NCBI RefSeq assembly: GCF_001427105.1
Contig: NZ_LMGI01000001.1
Location: 558,001 to 622,000 of the forward strand
Length of the DNA: 64,000 nt
Origin: Sphingopyxis sp. Root154
GTDB lineage: Bacteria; Pseudomonadota; Alphaproteobacteria; Sphingomonadales; Sphingomonadaceae
Reading direction: 5' to 3'
A program made the translations under genes and the position numbers. Shown piece by piece: positions 36,500-44,253 of this stretch (its first letter is position 1; the number at the start of each line of letters is the position of its first letter). The notes below the pieces were generated by a model. The model saw only the letters and a list, made by a program, of their open reading frames with translations. It ran no database searches and was not told the origin of the DNA.

Positions 36500-36625
36500 A
36501 TGTTAGTACTGACGCTCGCTCTCGGCCTCGAAGTGGGTGGAATGGCCGATTTCTGACCGGCAGCTTCCGGCCGCCAATCCGAGGTAGCCGACATTCGCCA
36601 GGATCGCATGCGGACGGCGCAAAGC
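36500..36625. repeat. Dispersed structured repeat, copy without a recombinase
   Basis: This intergenic stretch contains GGCCGATTTCTGACCGGCAG, then CTTCCGGCCGCCAA and GCCGACATTCGCC. It lines up with the element following both tyrosine recombinase genes (GACAGCTTTTGGCGGCCAAA, GAGAGCGGACGTTCC). A GACGCTCGCTCTC nearby (about 36511-36523) matches the GCGCTCGCTCTC arm of those copies. No gene is visible in 36434-36804 apart from this. It may be a solo copy of a mobile or REP-like sequence. Confidence 0.55.
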
Positions 36626-36804
36626 GAACGATTGCAGTGCCCTTCCGACGAAGGTGCGAAACCTGCTCTCCAAACGGTCAGGATGATCGCTTTGAGATCT
36701 CGGGTACCAATCGCCGTGAAGTGCGAGCAAAGTCGCACGGCGTAATCATCTCGGCGCCATATGCCCCGGTAGAAACCGGGAATGCCATTTGCTATCCAAC
36801 GCTC

Positions 36805-37173
36805 ATGCCCCTTCTCCTTGCTGTCGCGCTGATCGCGCCGTCCGTTTCCGAAGCATCCGAAACACCTAACCAGGCCTGCTTCGAGATTTTCGCCGATTCT
36901 GAGGGTGAGATGGCCCGTGCGACCGATCCCGCCTGGCGGAAGCAGGCCCTGCCGGAAATCGAGAAACTGCGCGCCGAGAGCGAACGGCGCCGATCCCGGA
37001 TCGACGGCGAACTCGCAAAACGGGCAAGAGATCGCGACCGGCTGCAACGCGACTACGACCGCGGCGCGATTCACGACGACGACTTCAGATCGGCGCGCTT
37101 CGAGCTGGAAACCGAGGTGCGGACCCTCGTCGCCGAGCGCGACGCGAAGCAGATACCGGCCTGCGACTTCTGA
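36805..37173 (+). CDS. Small exported coiled-coil protein, unknown function
   Basis: This is a 122-aa protein with a short signal peptide (MPLLLAVALIAPSVSEASE). It is followed by a Cys and a highly charged helical region (ALPEIEKLRAESERRRSRID to RFELETEVRTLVAERD, about residues 50-115) with coiled-coil character, then a closing PACDF. No ribosome site is obvious before ATG 36805. An in-frame extension to 36481 exists but runs through the dispersed repeat and is unlikely to be translated. I do not recognise the family. It could be a periplasmic structural or envelope-stress protein. Confidence 0.55.
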   Translation: MPLLLAVALIAPSVSEASETPNQACFEIFADSEGEMARATDPAWRKQALPEIEKLRAESERRRSRIDGELAKRARDRDRLQRDYDRGAIHDDDFRSARFELETEVRTLVAERDAKQIPACDF

Positions 37174-37279
37174 TCGGCACCCCTAGAGGGGCTTAATTCT
37201 GTCCGAACTCGGCCGGTCCAGGAGAACCGGAGTTGCACGTTTGACTTTCGCGCGCCGGCCTGTTTCAGAAAGGCGCGTC

Positions 37280-38374
37280 ATGAGAATCCAGTCCCTTTCG
37301 GCTGCGGTGATGTCGAGCTGGCCCCGGTGGATGCCTGTTGCAGGCCTGGTAGCACTTCTGCTGCATCCGGCACAAACGGACGGTATCGCTCTTGCCGGAA
37401 CAAGCGCGATCCTTGTCGGCTGCATCCTCGCGACGGTCCATCATGGCGAGGTCGTCGCCCACCGGGTAGGAGAACCGTTCGGCACGCTGATCCTCGCAGG
37501 CGCGGTCACCATTATCGAGGCTTCGCTGATTCTGTCCATGATGCTGAGCGGGTCGGCGAATCCGGCCTTGCCGCGCGATACGGTGTTTGCCGCAATCATG
37601 CTTATCCTCAACGGCGTTGTCGGCGGATGCCTGTTGGTCGGCGGCATTCGGCACGGCGAGCAGCGTTTCGTGCTCGAAGGAGTCAACGCCGCGCTCTGCG
37701 TGCTGGCGGCGATGGCAACGCTGGTACTTGTTCTGCCGAGTGTGAGCGCGAACGCAGCCTCGCCCTCTTATTCCGCCGCGCAGCTTATATTTACCGCGAT
37801 CGTGTCGACGCTGCTCTACGCAACCTTCGTGTTTGTCCAGACCATCCGCCATCGCGACTATTTCCTGCCTGAAGGCGTAGGCGCGCTGGCCGGCGATGCG
37901 CATGCTTCGCCACCCAGCTCGCGCGCGGCGGCACTATCGCTTGGCCTTCTTCTGCTCGCGCTGGTGAGCGTTGTCTTCCTCGCCAAAAGCCTCTCCAAAC
38001 CGTTCGAAACAGCGATCGCTGCCGCCGCATTGCCGCGCGCGCTTGTCGGCATTGCCGTCGCCGCGCTCGTTCTCGCTCCGGAAAGTCTTGCGGCATTGCG
38101 CGCTGCGCGGCGCGACCGCCTCCAGACAAGTCTCAACCTTGCGCTGGGATCGGCGCTTGCGACAATCGGCCTTACGATCCCGACGGTAGCGATTGCGGCA
38201 CTCGTCATGGGCTGGCCGCTATCCCTCGGCCTCGACCCCAAGGGCATGACACTTCTGGCGCTCTCGCTTGGCGTCGCGATTTTATCTTTCGGAACCGGAC
38301 GAACCACGATTTTGCAGGGCGCCGTGCATCTCGTACTGTTGGCCGCCTATATTTTTACGACGGTCTTTTCCTGA
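37280..38374 (+). CDS. ChaA-type calcium/sodium:proton antiporter
   Basis: This is a 364-aa inner-membrane protein with about eleven helices. It has the duplicated acidic exchange motifs of the CaCA/ChaA family: GEPFGTLILAGAVTIIEASL near residue 70 and LAPESLAALRAARRDRLQ near 270. It would exchange cytoplasmic Ca2+ or Na+/K+ for external protons, aiding pH and cation homeostasis. ATG 37280 has AAAGG about 6 nt upstream; the frame start at 37241 adds non-family residues. It stands upstream of the Hsp20 genes, which fits a general stress region. Confidence 0.88.
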   Translation: MRIQSLSAAVMSSWPRWMPVAGLVALLLHPAQTDGIALAGTSAILVGCILATVHHGEVVAHRVGEPFGTLILAGAVTIIEASLILSMMLSGSANPALPRDTVFAAIMLILNGVVGGCLLVGGIRHGEQRFVLEGVNAALCVLAAMATLVLVLPSVSANAASPSYSAAQLIFTAIVSTLLYATFVFVQTIRHRDYFLPEGVGALAGDAHASPPSSRAAALSLGLLLLALVSVVFLAKSLSKPFETAIAAAALPRALVGIAVAALVLAPESLAALRAARRDRLQTSLNLALGSALATIGLTIPTVAIAALVMGWPLSLGLDPKGMTLLALSLGVAILSFGTGRTTILQGAVHLVLLAAYIFTTVFS

Positions 38375-38447
38375 TCGTCCTGAGTTCGCCGTGCCGGGCA
38401 AAGTCTGATGATGCGACGGGCCGAAGCAGCGGCGAAGCAAAAAGCTC

Positions 38448-38570
38448 TTGAAAGTGATTTGGCGCTTCCTAGCTTTTTATCGCCGGGCGCCGAAACCGGG
38501 CCCGGTGGGTCAAATGAGAGCGCCGGCTCTCTCCGGCGCGTCTCATGCCCAAATTGCTCAATTAGGAGGA
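38448..38570 (+). promoter_or_regulatory. Candidate ROSE-like RNA thermometer and RpoH-like element before hsp20
   Basis: A CTTGAAA (38448-38454) matches the sigma-32 -35 element. The transcribed leader would hold a palindromic ACCGGGCCCGGT (38495-38506) and a hairpin GCGCCGG/CCGGCGC (38520-38539). Finally TTGCT (38554-38558) faces the ribosome site AGGAGGA (38564-38570) across a 5-nt loop. TTGCT opposite the Shine-Dalgarno in the last hairpin is the hallmark of ROSE elements of small heat-shock genes in alphaproteobacteria. The structure was judged by eye only. Confidence 0.6.
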
Positions 38571-38578
38571 TTTGGAAA

Positions 38579-39058
38579 ATGAGAAGCAGCTTTGATTTTG
38601 CGCCTTTCCGGCGCTCCACGGTCGGTTTCGACCGCCTGTTCGATCTCCTCGAGACCGATCAGCGCGGCGACGGCAGCGAAGGCTATCCGCCCTTCGACCT
38701 CTCGCGGCGGGGCGAGGACAGCTACCGCATCACGCTAGCGGTGGCGGGCTTCCGCCCCGAGGATATCGAGGTGGTCGCCCAGCAGAACCAGCTCACCATC
38801 AGCGGCAAGCGCGGCGAAGAGAAGGACGAGGAGCAGTATCTCCACCGCGGGATCGCGGCTCGCCCCTTTGAACGGCGCTTCCAGCTTGCCGACTATGTCG
38901 AAGTCGAATCCGCCGGTTTCGACAATGGTCTGCTGCGGATCGATCTGCAGCGCGTCGTCCCCGAGGCGATGAAGCCGCGCAAGATCGAGATCGGCGGCAG
39001 CTCGCCCGCCCAGGATCGCCTCGCAGCCCCGCGGGAGAAAGACCGCGAAGCGGCCTGA
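38579..39058 (+). CDS. Small heat shock protein Hsp20 (IbpA-like)
   Basis: This is a 159-aa alpha-crystallin chaperone that holds unfolding proteins during heat stress. The N-terminal FDFAPFRRSTVGFDRLFDLL is the IbpA-type start. The crystallin domain (YRITLAVAGFRPEDIEVVAQ, LTISGKR, then GFDNGLLRIDLQ) spans about residues 40-135. ATG 38579 has a perfect AGGAGGA. The leader carries a ROSE-like thermometer. A second, different Hsp20 follows after about 75 nt. The upstream in-frame extension to 38408 runs through the structured leader and is not coding. Confidence 0.95.
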   Translation: MRSSFDFAPFRRSTVGFDRLFDLLETDQRGDGSEGYPPFDLSRRGEDSYRITLAVAGFRPEDIEVVAQQNQLTISGKRGEEKDEEQYLHRGIAARPFERRFQLADYVEVESAGFDNGLLRIDLQRVVPEAMKPRKIEIGGSSPAQDRLAAPREKDREAA

Positions 39059-39069
39059 TCGAGGCCACC

Positions 39070-39124
39070 GGCTCGCCGCCGATGACGGCGGCGAGCCTTG
39101 CTGAACCCTCTAGCCAGAAAGGAG
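39070..39124 (+). promoter_or_regulatory. Second ROSE-like leader between the two hsp20 genes
   Basis: A perfect 11-bp hairpin (GGCTCGCCGCC, loop GATGAC, GGCGGCGAGCC; 39070-39097) is followed directly by TTGCT (39098-39102). The ribosome site AAAGGAG (39118-39124) follows, and CCTT at the hairpin foot can pair with AAGG there. The hairpin-then-TTGCT-then-SD order repeats that of the first hsp20 leader. The hairpin may also partly terminate the upstream transcript. Confidence 0.5.
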
Positions 39125-39132
39125 ATGACATC

Positions 39133-39648
39133 ATGTCTATTCGTGATCTGATTCCCTGGAGCCGGCAGGAGAACCGGCTCCCCGTCGCGGTGCGCGCCGA
39201 GCAGGGGCGGGGCGATCATCCGCTCCTCTCGCTTCACCACGACGTCAACCGGCTGTTCGACGATGTCTTTCGCGGCTTCGGCCTGTCGTCGTTCGGCGGT
39301 CTCGGCCGCGAACCCGCGTGGCCGAACCTCGAGTTCGGCGAGACCGACAAGGAGGTCCGCATCGTCGCCGAGCTCCCCGGGCTGGACGAGAAGGATGTCG
39401 ACATCAGTGTCGAGGAAGGCGTGCTGACGCTTCGCGGCGAGAAGAAGTCCGAAGTCGAAGACAAGGACCGCGGCTATAGCGAACGCAGCTACGGCCGCTT
39501 CGAGCGGCGGATCGGTCTCCCGCGCGGTGTCGAACGCGACAAGGCGAGCGCGACCTTCAGAAATGGCGTGCTCACGGTCACCCTGCCGAAGTCGGAGGCG
39601 GCGAACGAAAATGTCCGCCGTATCCCGATCAATGGACAGGCGGCGTGA
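39133..39648 (+). CDS. Small heat shock protein Hsp20 (class A/HspC4-like)
   Basis: This is a 171-aa Hsp20. The start MSIRDLIPWSR and LHHDVNRLFDDVFRGFG precede the crystallin domain (NLEFGETDKEVRIVAELPGL, VLTLRGEKK, ATFRNGVLTVTLPK). It is clearly distinct from the first Hsp20, so this is a pair of different classes rather than a tandem duplicate. ATG 39133 has GGAG 8 nt upstream. A UUCG-capped hairpin (39658-39675) and a GGGGGCG/CGCCCCC hairpin (39686-39702) follow closely. Confidence 0.95.
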   Translation: MSIRDLIPWSRQENRLPVAVRAEQGRGDHPLLSLHHDVNRLFDDVFRGFGLSSFGGLGREPAWPNLEFGETDKEVRIVAELPGLDEKDVDISVEEGVLTLRGEKKSEVEDKDRGYSERSYGRFERRIGLPRGVERDKASATFRNGVLTVTLPKSEAANENVRRIPINGQAA

Positions 39649-40171
39649 CGGGCAGGTCCGGGACTTCGGTCCCGGGCCGGGCTACGGGGGCGCGTCGCCC
39701 CCCTCGCCGGCAAATGATAATTGTGCATCGGTCGGCCATCGCGCCAGCATGTTGCCGCCCGATGCATGGGCGATTATCGAGCCTGTGCCCCTTCGTGTAA
39801 ACCAGTCGGGCCGCGCGCATGCCGGACTGTGGCGGTTGCGCTTCGGCCCGCGCTGGGTTCCACGGGCCGATCCGCTGACCGGATGGACCGGCGGCGGCGA
39901 TCCCCTCGGACAGATCGAACTTCGCTTCGCGAACCGCGATGCGGCCGAGCTTTACTGCCGGCGAGCGACTATCCCGTTCGAGATACGGGGCTCGTCTGAA
40001 GTACGCCGGCCAGCCATGCCCTGCTTGACTAGCGAAGCGCCGCCCCGGCTTTGTTGCTCGCCAACTGGTCCGCACGCTTTGCGCTGCAGCGATTATCCGA
40101 TCGGCGCGCACCGCGAAACACGGGCTAGGCCGGACGCGGCGAGTCATTCTGCATTCAGTTTCGCAGGATAG
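39632..40171 (+). CDS. NDUFS4-like (complex I 18-kDa subunit family) orphan protein
   Basis: This 179-aa frame holds the family pattern SGRAHAGLWRLRFGPR, DPLTGWTGGGDPLGQIELRF, then DAAELYCRRATIPFEIRG (about residues 60-115). It corresponds to the ETC complex I subunit region shared with NDUFS4. A PANDN motif just upstream is common at the start of sphingomonad members, which supports a start before the domain. ATG 39632 overlaps the hsp20 end by 17 nt; ATG 39749 is the alternative. Two GC hairpins fall inside the early part, which makes the start uncertain. The last 55 residues look unstructured. It lies far from nuo genes, so it may be a stress-linked paralogue. Confidence 0.65.
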   Translation: MDRRRDGQVRDFGPGPGYGGASPPSPANDNCASVGHRASMLPPDAWAIIEPVPLRVNQSGRAHAGLWRLRFGPRWVPRADPLTGWTGGGDPLGQIELRFANRDAAELYCRRATIPFEIRGSSEVRRPAMPCLTSEAPPRLCCSPTGPHALRCSDYPIGAHRETRARPDAASHSAFSFAG

Positions 40172-40207
40172 ATTTTGGCTTCCATCATCAACAGAGGAGG
40201 ACGATTG

Positions 40208-40765
40208 ATGCGTAAAATCCGTACGGCCGTCTTCGCCGGTGTCGCGGCTCTTGCAGCCGCAGGCACGGCGTTGGCGGCACCTGCCGAAACCCGTGTGATG
40301 AAGGTCGGTCTGCCCGATGGCTCGATCGCGCGGATCGAATATCGAGGCGAGATCGCGCCGAAGGTTGTCGTGGCGCCCGCGGCACGCTTCGTTCCGGTCC
40401 AGTGGATCGACCCGTTCGACGCGGCCCCCTTCGCGATGTTCGACCGGATCGCGGCGGCAATGAACCGGCAAAGCGACATGATGATGCGGCATATGCTCGC
40501 GCTGCAATCTCAGCCGAATCCGCTCGGAGAGATCAACCTCGCCAGCCTCGGCTCGCTGCCGGCCGGAACCGTAAGCTATCGTTACGTAGCGACCAGCAGC
40601 GGAGCGGGAACCTGCAGCCGCAGCGTCGAGGTCACTTCGCACGGGTCCGGACAGAAGCCCAAGGTCGTGTCGAGGAGCTCCGGCGACTGCGGGGGCATGT
40701 TGTCGGACCCGACCGCCGAAGAGACCGAGGTCGCGATCGAACACCCGGCGCAATACACGACCTAG
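40208..40765 (+). CDS. Exported protein of unknown function next to hsp20
   Basis: This is a 185-aa protein with a clear signal peptide (AVFAGVAALAAAGTALAAP). It continues with a beta-rich part (RVMKVGLPDGSIARIEYRGE) and a Met-rich amphipathic stretch (FDRIAAAMNRQSDMMMRHML). A domain with two Cys follows (GTCSRSVEVTS and SGDCGG), perhaps a disulfide. ATG 40208 follows GAGGAGG. It ends before a strong terminator. I do not recognise a named domain. Its position suggests an envelope-stress or metal-related role, but that is only context. Confidence 0.75.
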   Translation: MRKIRTAVFAGVAALAAAGTALAAPAETRVMKVGLPDGSIARIEYRGEIAPKVVVAPAARFVPVQWIDPFDAAPFAMFDRIAAAMNRQSDMMMRHMLALQSQPNPLGEINLASLGSLPAGTVSYRYVATSSGAGTCSRSVEVTSHGSGQKPKVVSRSSGDCGGMLSDPTAEETEVAIEHPAQYTT

Positions 40766-40780
40766 AGCCACCGGGAGCGC

Positions 40781-40818
40781 GGAGCGGCGCATCACGCGCC
40801 GCTCCCCCTTTGGGCTTT
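40781..40818 (+). terminator. Rho-independent-type terminator
   Basis: GGAGCGGCGC (40781-40790), loop ATCAC and GCGCCGCTCC (40796-40805) form a perfect 10-bp stem. Tails CCCTTTGGGCTTTT and a later TCTCTTTT follow. It closes the transcript that contains the signal-peptide protein at 40208-40765 and possibly the hsp20 pair. Confidence 0.8.
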
Positions 40819-40966
40819 TGTTCTCTTTTGCGCCGTAAAAAATGGAACATGAGACGACGGAAACGCGTTTTATTTTACCCGCCGCTCACGGGCTTGCCCA
40901 ATCGGGCGGCGCAGTTTCTCGAAACCCGAAACTTAGCCCGGCGGGCGAATCTTGAGGCATGTTCCC

Positions 40967-41236
40967 ATGACCTGTATCGACGCAGAGCTTCTTTCCCGGC
41001 TCCCCATCACAGATGTGCAGAAGGTTACCTTCTATAAGCGCGACGAACTCACAACCGACCTGGTCTGTTGCGACGTCAGGGTCGCCGGAAAAGTCTGGAC
41101 GTTCGATGAAGCGCTGGTTGGATGGGAATTGCTGATCGAGCACCTGAAGGGCCTTCCCGGATTCCGCTCTGGCGCGCTGTCAGCGATGTGCGATCCGCCT
41201 TTAGAAGTCTCCGAATCAGTGGCATTTGAACGGTAG
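40967..41236 (+). CDS. Small conserved protein, unknown function
   Basis: This is an 89-aa cytoplasmic protein beginning MTCIDAELLSRLPITDVQKV and continuing TFYKRDELTTDLVCCDV, with a Cys pair. It ends in an acidic/aromatic stretch (WTFDEALVGWELLIEHLKGL) followed by PGFRSG. From memory this pattern recurs in sphingomonad genomes as an unnamed family. ATG 40967 has GAGG about 10 nt upstream, whereas the TTG at 40952 is less likely. It stands alone with no operon partner. No function can be given. Confidence 0.65.
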   Translation: MTCIDAELLSRLPITDVQKVTFYKRDELTTDLVCCDVRVAGKVWTFDEALVGWELLIEHLKGLPGFRSGALSAMCDPPLEVSESVAFER

Positions 41237-41407
41237 TGTTCCTTCGCTCGGCCGCAGCGGCGGGAAGCCTATGTTGATCTGGACCGATTGCTACCGGTCC
41301 TCATTCCTCTCGCCCCCTGGGTTCCTTCAATGGCGCAAGCGATTCGTCACTGCTCTTCAAATATGATAACCTCTGGCAGATGCTGCGTAACAACCACGAG
41401 GTTGATT

Positions 41408-41701
41408 ATGACGGACGATTGGCGAGTGGATGACTTGGCGCTGTGCGTCAGCCGGCACGACTGCTACCCCTCCCAGGTTCGTCCCGGAGCGATTTTCACT
41501 GTCCGCGCCGTGCTCGCTAACATGCCCGACCTTGCCGGGGGGAATGCCGGGACGGCGCTGAACTTCAGAGATGTTGCGGAACTGGGGCCGCGCGCAGCCT
41601 ATTGCGCGAGCCGCTTTCGCAAAATCGCGCCACATGCCCCCGACGCATTCGACTCCGAGGTGATCGAGATGCTGTGCGGCTTGCGGCGAGCTTCTCGCTG
41701 A
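41408..41701 (+). CDS. Small conserved protein with C-terminal RKIxPHAPDAFD motif
   Basis: This is a 97-aa protein reading MTDDWRVDDLALCVSRHDC, then a beta-rich core (GAIFTVRAVLAN, LNFRDVAELGPRAAYCASRF) and RKIAPHAPDAFDSEVIEML. The order WKVDDLALCV, core, FRKI.PHAPDA is one I recall from small proteins of phages, plasmids and alphaproteobacteria, all without assigned function. ATG 41408 is followed by good codon use; the ribosome site (GAGG) is weak. The upstream in-frame part to 41288 is unlikely to be translated. Confidence 0.65.
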   Translation: MTDDWRVDDLALCVSRHDCYPSQVRPGAIFTVRAVLANMPDLAGGNAGTALNFRDVAELGPRAAYCASRFRKIAPHAPDAFDSEVIEMLCGLRRASR

Positions 41702-41798
41702 ACGGTTGAAATTTAGCTCTCATTTTAATCGACCGAGACGATTACTGTACCCGAAAAATTGGAATTGAGCCGCCGGGACGGAGTGCATAGATGCGCCT

Positions 41799-41816
41799 CT
41801 GCAAATCGTTTTGCAG
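41799..41816. promoter_or_regulatory. 7-bp inverted repeat in the ahpC leader
   Basis: CTGCAAA (41799-41805), loop TCGT, TTTGCAG (41810-41816) lies 28 nt before the ahpC start. It may be a regulator site or an RNA hairpin. It does not match the long OxyR footprint pattern clearly, so the binder is left open. Confidence 0.35.
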
Positions 41817-41843
41817 TGCAGCAAACAAAGGAAACACTCTCCC

Positions 41844-42407
41844 ATGGGTATCATCGGAAGCTCGATCAAGCCGTTCAACGCCACTTCGTACTACCAAGGC
41901 AAGTTCGTCCCCGTGACGGACGCCGATACCAAAGGCAAATGGGCGGTTTTCTTCTTCTATCCGGCCGACTTCACCTTCGTCTGCCCGACCGAGCTCGAAG
42001 ACCTCGCCGACCAGTATCAGGCGCTTCAGGGCCTCGGCGTCGAAGTCTATTCGGTGTCGACCGACACGCATTTCAGCCACAAGGCTTGGCACGACAGCTC
42101 GCCCGCGATCGGCAAGATCAACTATCACATGCTGGGCGACCAGAACCACGTTCTCGCCAACAATTTCGGCGTGCTGCGTGAAGATTCGGGCCTCGCCGAC
42201 CGCGCGACCTTCGTCGTCGATCCCGACGGCGTGATCCAGGTGATGGAAATCACCAGCGAAGGCGTCGGCCGCAACGCCGAGGAACTCGTCCGCAAGATCA
42301 AGGCGGCGGTCTATGTCCGCGCCAACCCCGGCCAGGTTTGTCCGGCGAAGTGGGAAGAAGGCGCCGAAACGCTCGCTCCCTCGATCGAACTCGTCGGCAA
42401 GATCTAA
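41844..42407 (+). CDS. ahpC: Alkyl hydroperoxide reductase subunit C
   Basis: This is a 187-aa typical two-Cys peroxiredoxin that reduces H2O2, alkyl peroxides and peroxynitrite. The peroxidatic Cys is in [10 protein letters not shown] (about Cys47) and the resolving Cys in [10 protein letters not shown] (about 166). ATG 41844 follows AAAGGA; the upstream extension from 41811 is not family-like. It is followed by a GC hairpin and then its reductase ahpF, 119 nt downstream, forming the normal ahpCF pair. Confidence 0.97.
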   Translation: MGIIGSSIKPFNATSYYQGKFVPVTDADTKGKWAVFFFYPADFTFVCPTELEDLADQYQALQGLGVEVYSVSTDTHFSHKAWHDSSPAIGKINYHMLGDQNHVLANNFGVLREDSGLADRATFVVDPDGVIQVMEITSEGVGRNAEELVRKIKAAVYVRANPGQVCPAKWEEGAETLAPSIELVGKI

Positions 42408-42423
42408 GCCGACCGATTTGTAG

Positions 42424-42454
42424 GACCGGGCGGGCGGCGCTCGCCCGGTCTTCG
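42424..42454 (+). terminator. Hairpin between ahpC and ahpF, likely attenuator
   Basis: GACCGGGCG (42424-42432) pairs with CGCCCGGTC (42442-42450) over a 9-nt loop, followed by TTCGCATTCT. The U-run is weak, so partial termination is likely. That would give more ahpC than ahpF, as is usual for this pair. Confidence 0.6.
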
Positions 42455-42526
42455 CATTCTAAAAAAACAAGATTCTGACGCCGGCCCCCACGGCGAACCC
42501 TTGCTCCTGTCCGAAAGGCTCTCCCC

Positions 42527-44089
42527 ATGCCGATGCTCGACGCCAACACGACCGCCCAGCTCAAAACCTATCTCGGCAACCTTCGCCGTCCGATCGAGTT
42601 GGTCGCGAGCCTCGATGCCTCGCCCAAATCGGCAGAGATGCGCGCGCTTGTCGAAGAGGTCGCGGCGCAGTCGGACCTCGTCACCGCGCGTTTCGATGGC
42701 GACGACGCGCGGAGGCCCTCCTTCGCGATCCGTGCCGATGAGGGCCGCGCCGAAGCCATGTTCGCGGGCCTCCCAATGGGGCATGAATTCACCTCGCTGA
42801 TCCTCGCGCTACTCCACGTCGGCGGCCATCCGCCGAAGGAAGAGGCCGAATTGCTCGATGCGGTGCGTGGGCTGGAGGGCAACTTCGTCTTCGAAACCTT
42901 CTTCTCGCTGTCGTGCCAGAATTGCCCCGACGTCGTGCAGGCGCTCAACATCATGGCCGCGCTGAACCCGAACATCCGCCACACCGCGATCGACGGCGCG
43001 CTGTTTCAGGACGAGGTCGAGAACCGCAAGGTCATGGCGGTTCCGGCGGTGTTTCTGAACGGCGAACCCTTCGGGCAAGGCCGCATGGACCTTGCACAGA
43101 TCGTCGCCAAGCTCGACACCGGTGCGGTCGCGCGCGCGGCTGAGAAGATTGCCGCGAAGGAGCCGTTCGACGTGCTCGTCGTCGGGGGTGGCCCCGGCGG
43201 CGCCGCAGCGGCGATCTATGCTGCGCGCAAGGGCATCCGCACCGGCATCGTCGCCGAACGCTTTGGGGGTCAGGTGCTCGACACGCTGGGGATCGAGAAT
43301 TTCATTTCGGTCCAGCACACCGAGGGCCCGAAGCTCGCCGCGCAGCTGGAAGCGCATGTGAAGGATTATGACGTTGACGTCATGAATGTTCAGGAAGCCG
43401 CCGAGCTCATCCCGGGCGGCGCGCACGGCCTCCACGAAGTGAAGCTCAAGAGCGGCGCGAGCGTGAAGGGCAAGACCGTGATCCTGTCGACCGGCGCGCG
43501 CTGGCGCCAGATGGGAGTCCCCGGTGAGGCCGAATATCGCAATAAGGGCGTCGCCTATTGCCCGCACTGCGACGGTCCGCTGTTCAAGGGCAAGCGCGTC
43601 GCGGTGATCGGCGGCGGCAATTCGGGCGTTGAGGCGGCGATCGATCTCGCCGGGCTCGCCGCGCATGTGACGCTGATCGAGTTCGATAGCCAGCTTCGCG
43701 CCGACGCGGTGCTCCAGACAAAGCTACGCAGCCTGGCCAATGTCACGATCATTACGTCAGCGCTCACCACCGAGGTGCTCGGCAATGGCGAGAAGGTGGT
43801 TGGCCTGCGTTATCGCGACCGCAACAAGGATGAGGAACATCTTGTCGAACTCGAAGGCATCTTCGTCCAGATCGGCCTCATTCCGAACACGGAATGGCTG
43901 GGCAGCGCCGTGGCGCTCAGCGACCGCGGCGAGATCGAGGTAGACGCGCGCGGCGCGACAAGCCAGCCCGGTATATTTGCCGCGGGCGACGTGACGACCG
44001 TGCCGTACAAGCAGATCGTCATCGCGATGGGCGAAGGATCAAAGGCGTCGCTCTCTGCGTTCGATCACCTAATCCGCTCCTCGGCTTGA
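42527..44089 (+). CDS. ahpF: Alkyl hydroperoxide reductase subunit F
   Basis: This is a 520-aa flavoprotein disulfide reductase that passes electrons from NADH to AhpC. The N-terminal tandem thioredoxin-like domain has the redox pair in LSCQNCPDV (about residues 128-131). The FAD domain begins [20 protein letters not shown] (about 213), the second active-site pair is in [13 protein letters not shown] (about 346-349), and a second Rossmann unit [16 protein letters not shown] binds NADH. The C-terminal [20 protein letters not shown] is complete. Length matches the family. Confidence 0.97.
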   Translation: MPMLDANTTAQLKTYLGNLRRPIELVASLDASPKSAEMRALVEEVAAQSDLVTARFDGDDARRPSFAIRADEGRAEAMFAGLPMGHEFTSLILALLHVGGHPPKEEAELLDAVRGLEGNFVFETFFSLSCQNCPDVVQALNIMAALNPNIRHTAIDGALFQDEVENRKVMAVPAVFLNGEPFGQGRMDLAQIVAKLDTGAVARAAEKIAAKEPFDVLVVGGGPGGAAAAIYAARKGIRTGIVAERFGGQVLDTLGIENFISVQHTEGPKLAAQLEAHVKDYDVDVMNVQEAAELIPGGAHGLHEVKLKSGASVKGKTVILSTGARWRQMGVPGEAEYRNKGVAYCPHCDGPLFKGKRVAVIGGGNSGVEAAIDLAGLAAHVTLIEFDSQLRADAVLQTKLRSLANVTIITSALTTEVLGNGEKVVGLRYRDRNKDEEHLVELEGIFVQIGLIPNTEWLGSAVALSDRGEIEVDARGATSQPGIFAAGDVTTVPYKQIVIAMGEGSKASLSAFDHLIRSSA

Positions 44090-44139
44090 TGTGACTGGGC
44101 CGATAATTTCTCCGCTGAAGTCGGAACTACAGAATCCAA

Positions 44140-44235
44140 ATGCAGCCGTTTTTGGCCGCTAGCTGACTGACAGCTTTTGGCGGCCAAATAAAGAGAGCGG
44201 ACGTTCCGCAGCAATCCGGAGCGCTCGCTCTCTAA
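44140..44235. repeat. Structured repeat at the 3' end of tyrosine recombinase 1
   Basis: It contains GCTGACTGACAGC, then TTTGGCGGCCAAA (44176-44188, palindrome with one central base). An outer inverted repeat follows: AGAGAGCG (44192-44199) and CGCTCTCT (44226-44233), enclosing GGACGTTCC. The copy at 51462-51540 is similar and sits in the same place relative to the second recombinase. It could be the recombination site, a terminator for the recombinase gene, or both. Confidence 0.65.
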
Positions 44236-44253
44236 GATGTCGAGCACTGATCG

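Noticed and set aside
39658..39702. Rho-independent terminator after the second hsp20
   Set aside because: Two stable hairpins are present, one with a UUCG loop, but neither has a U-run, and they fall within the likely NDUFS4-like reading frame.
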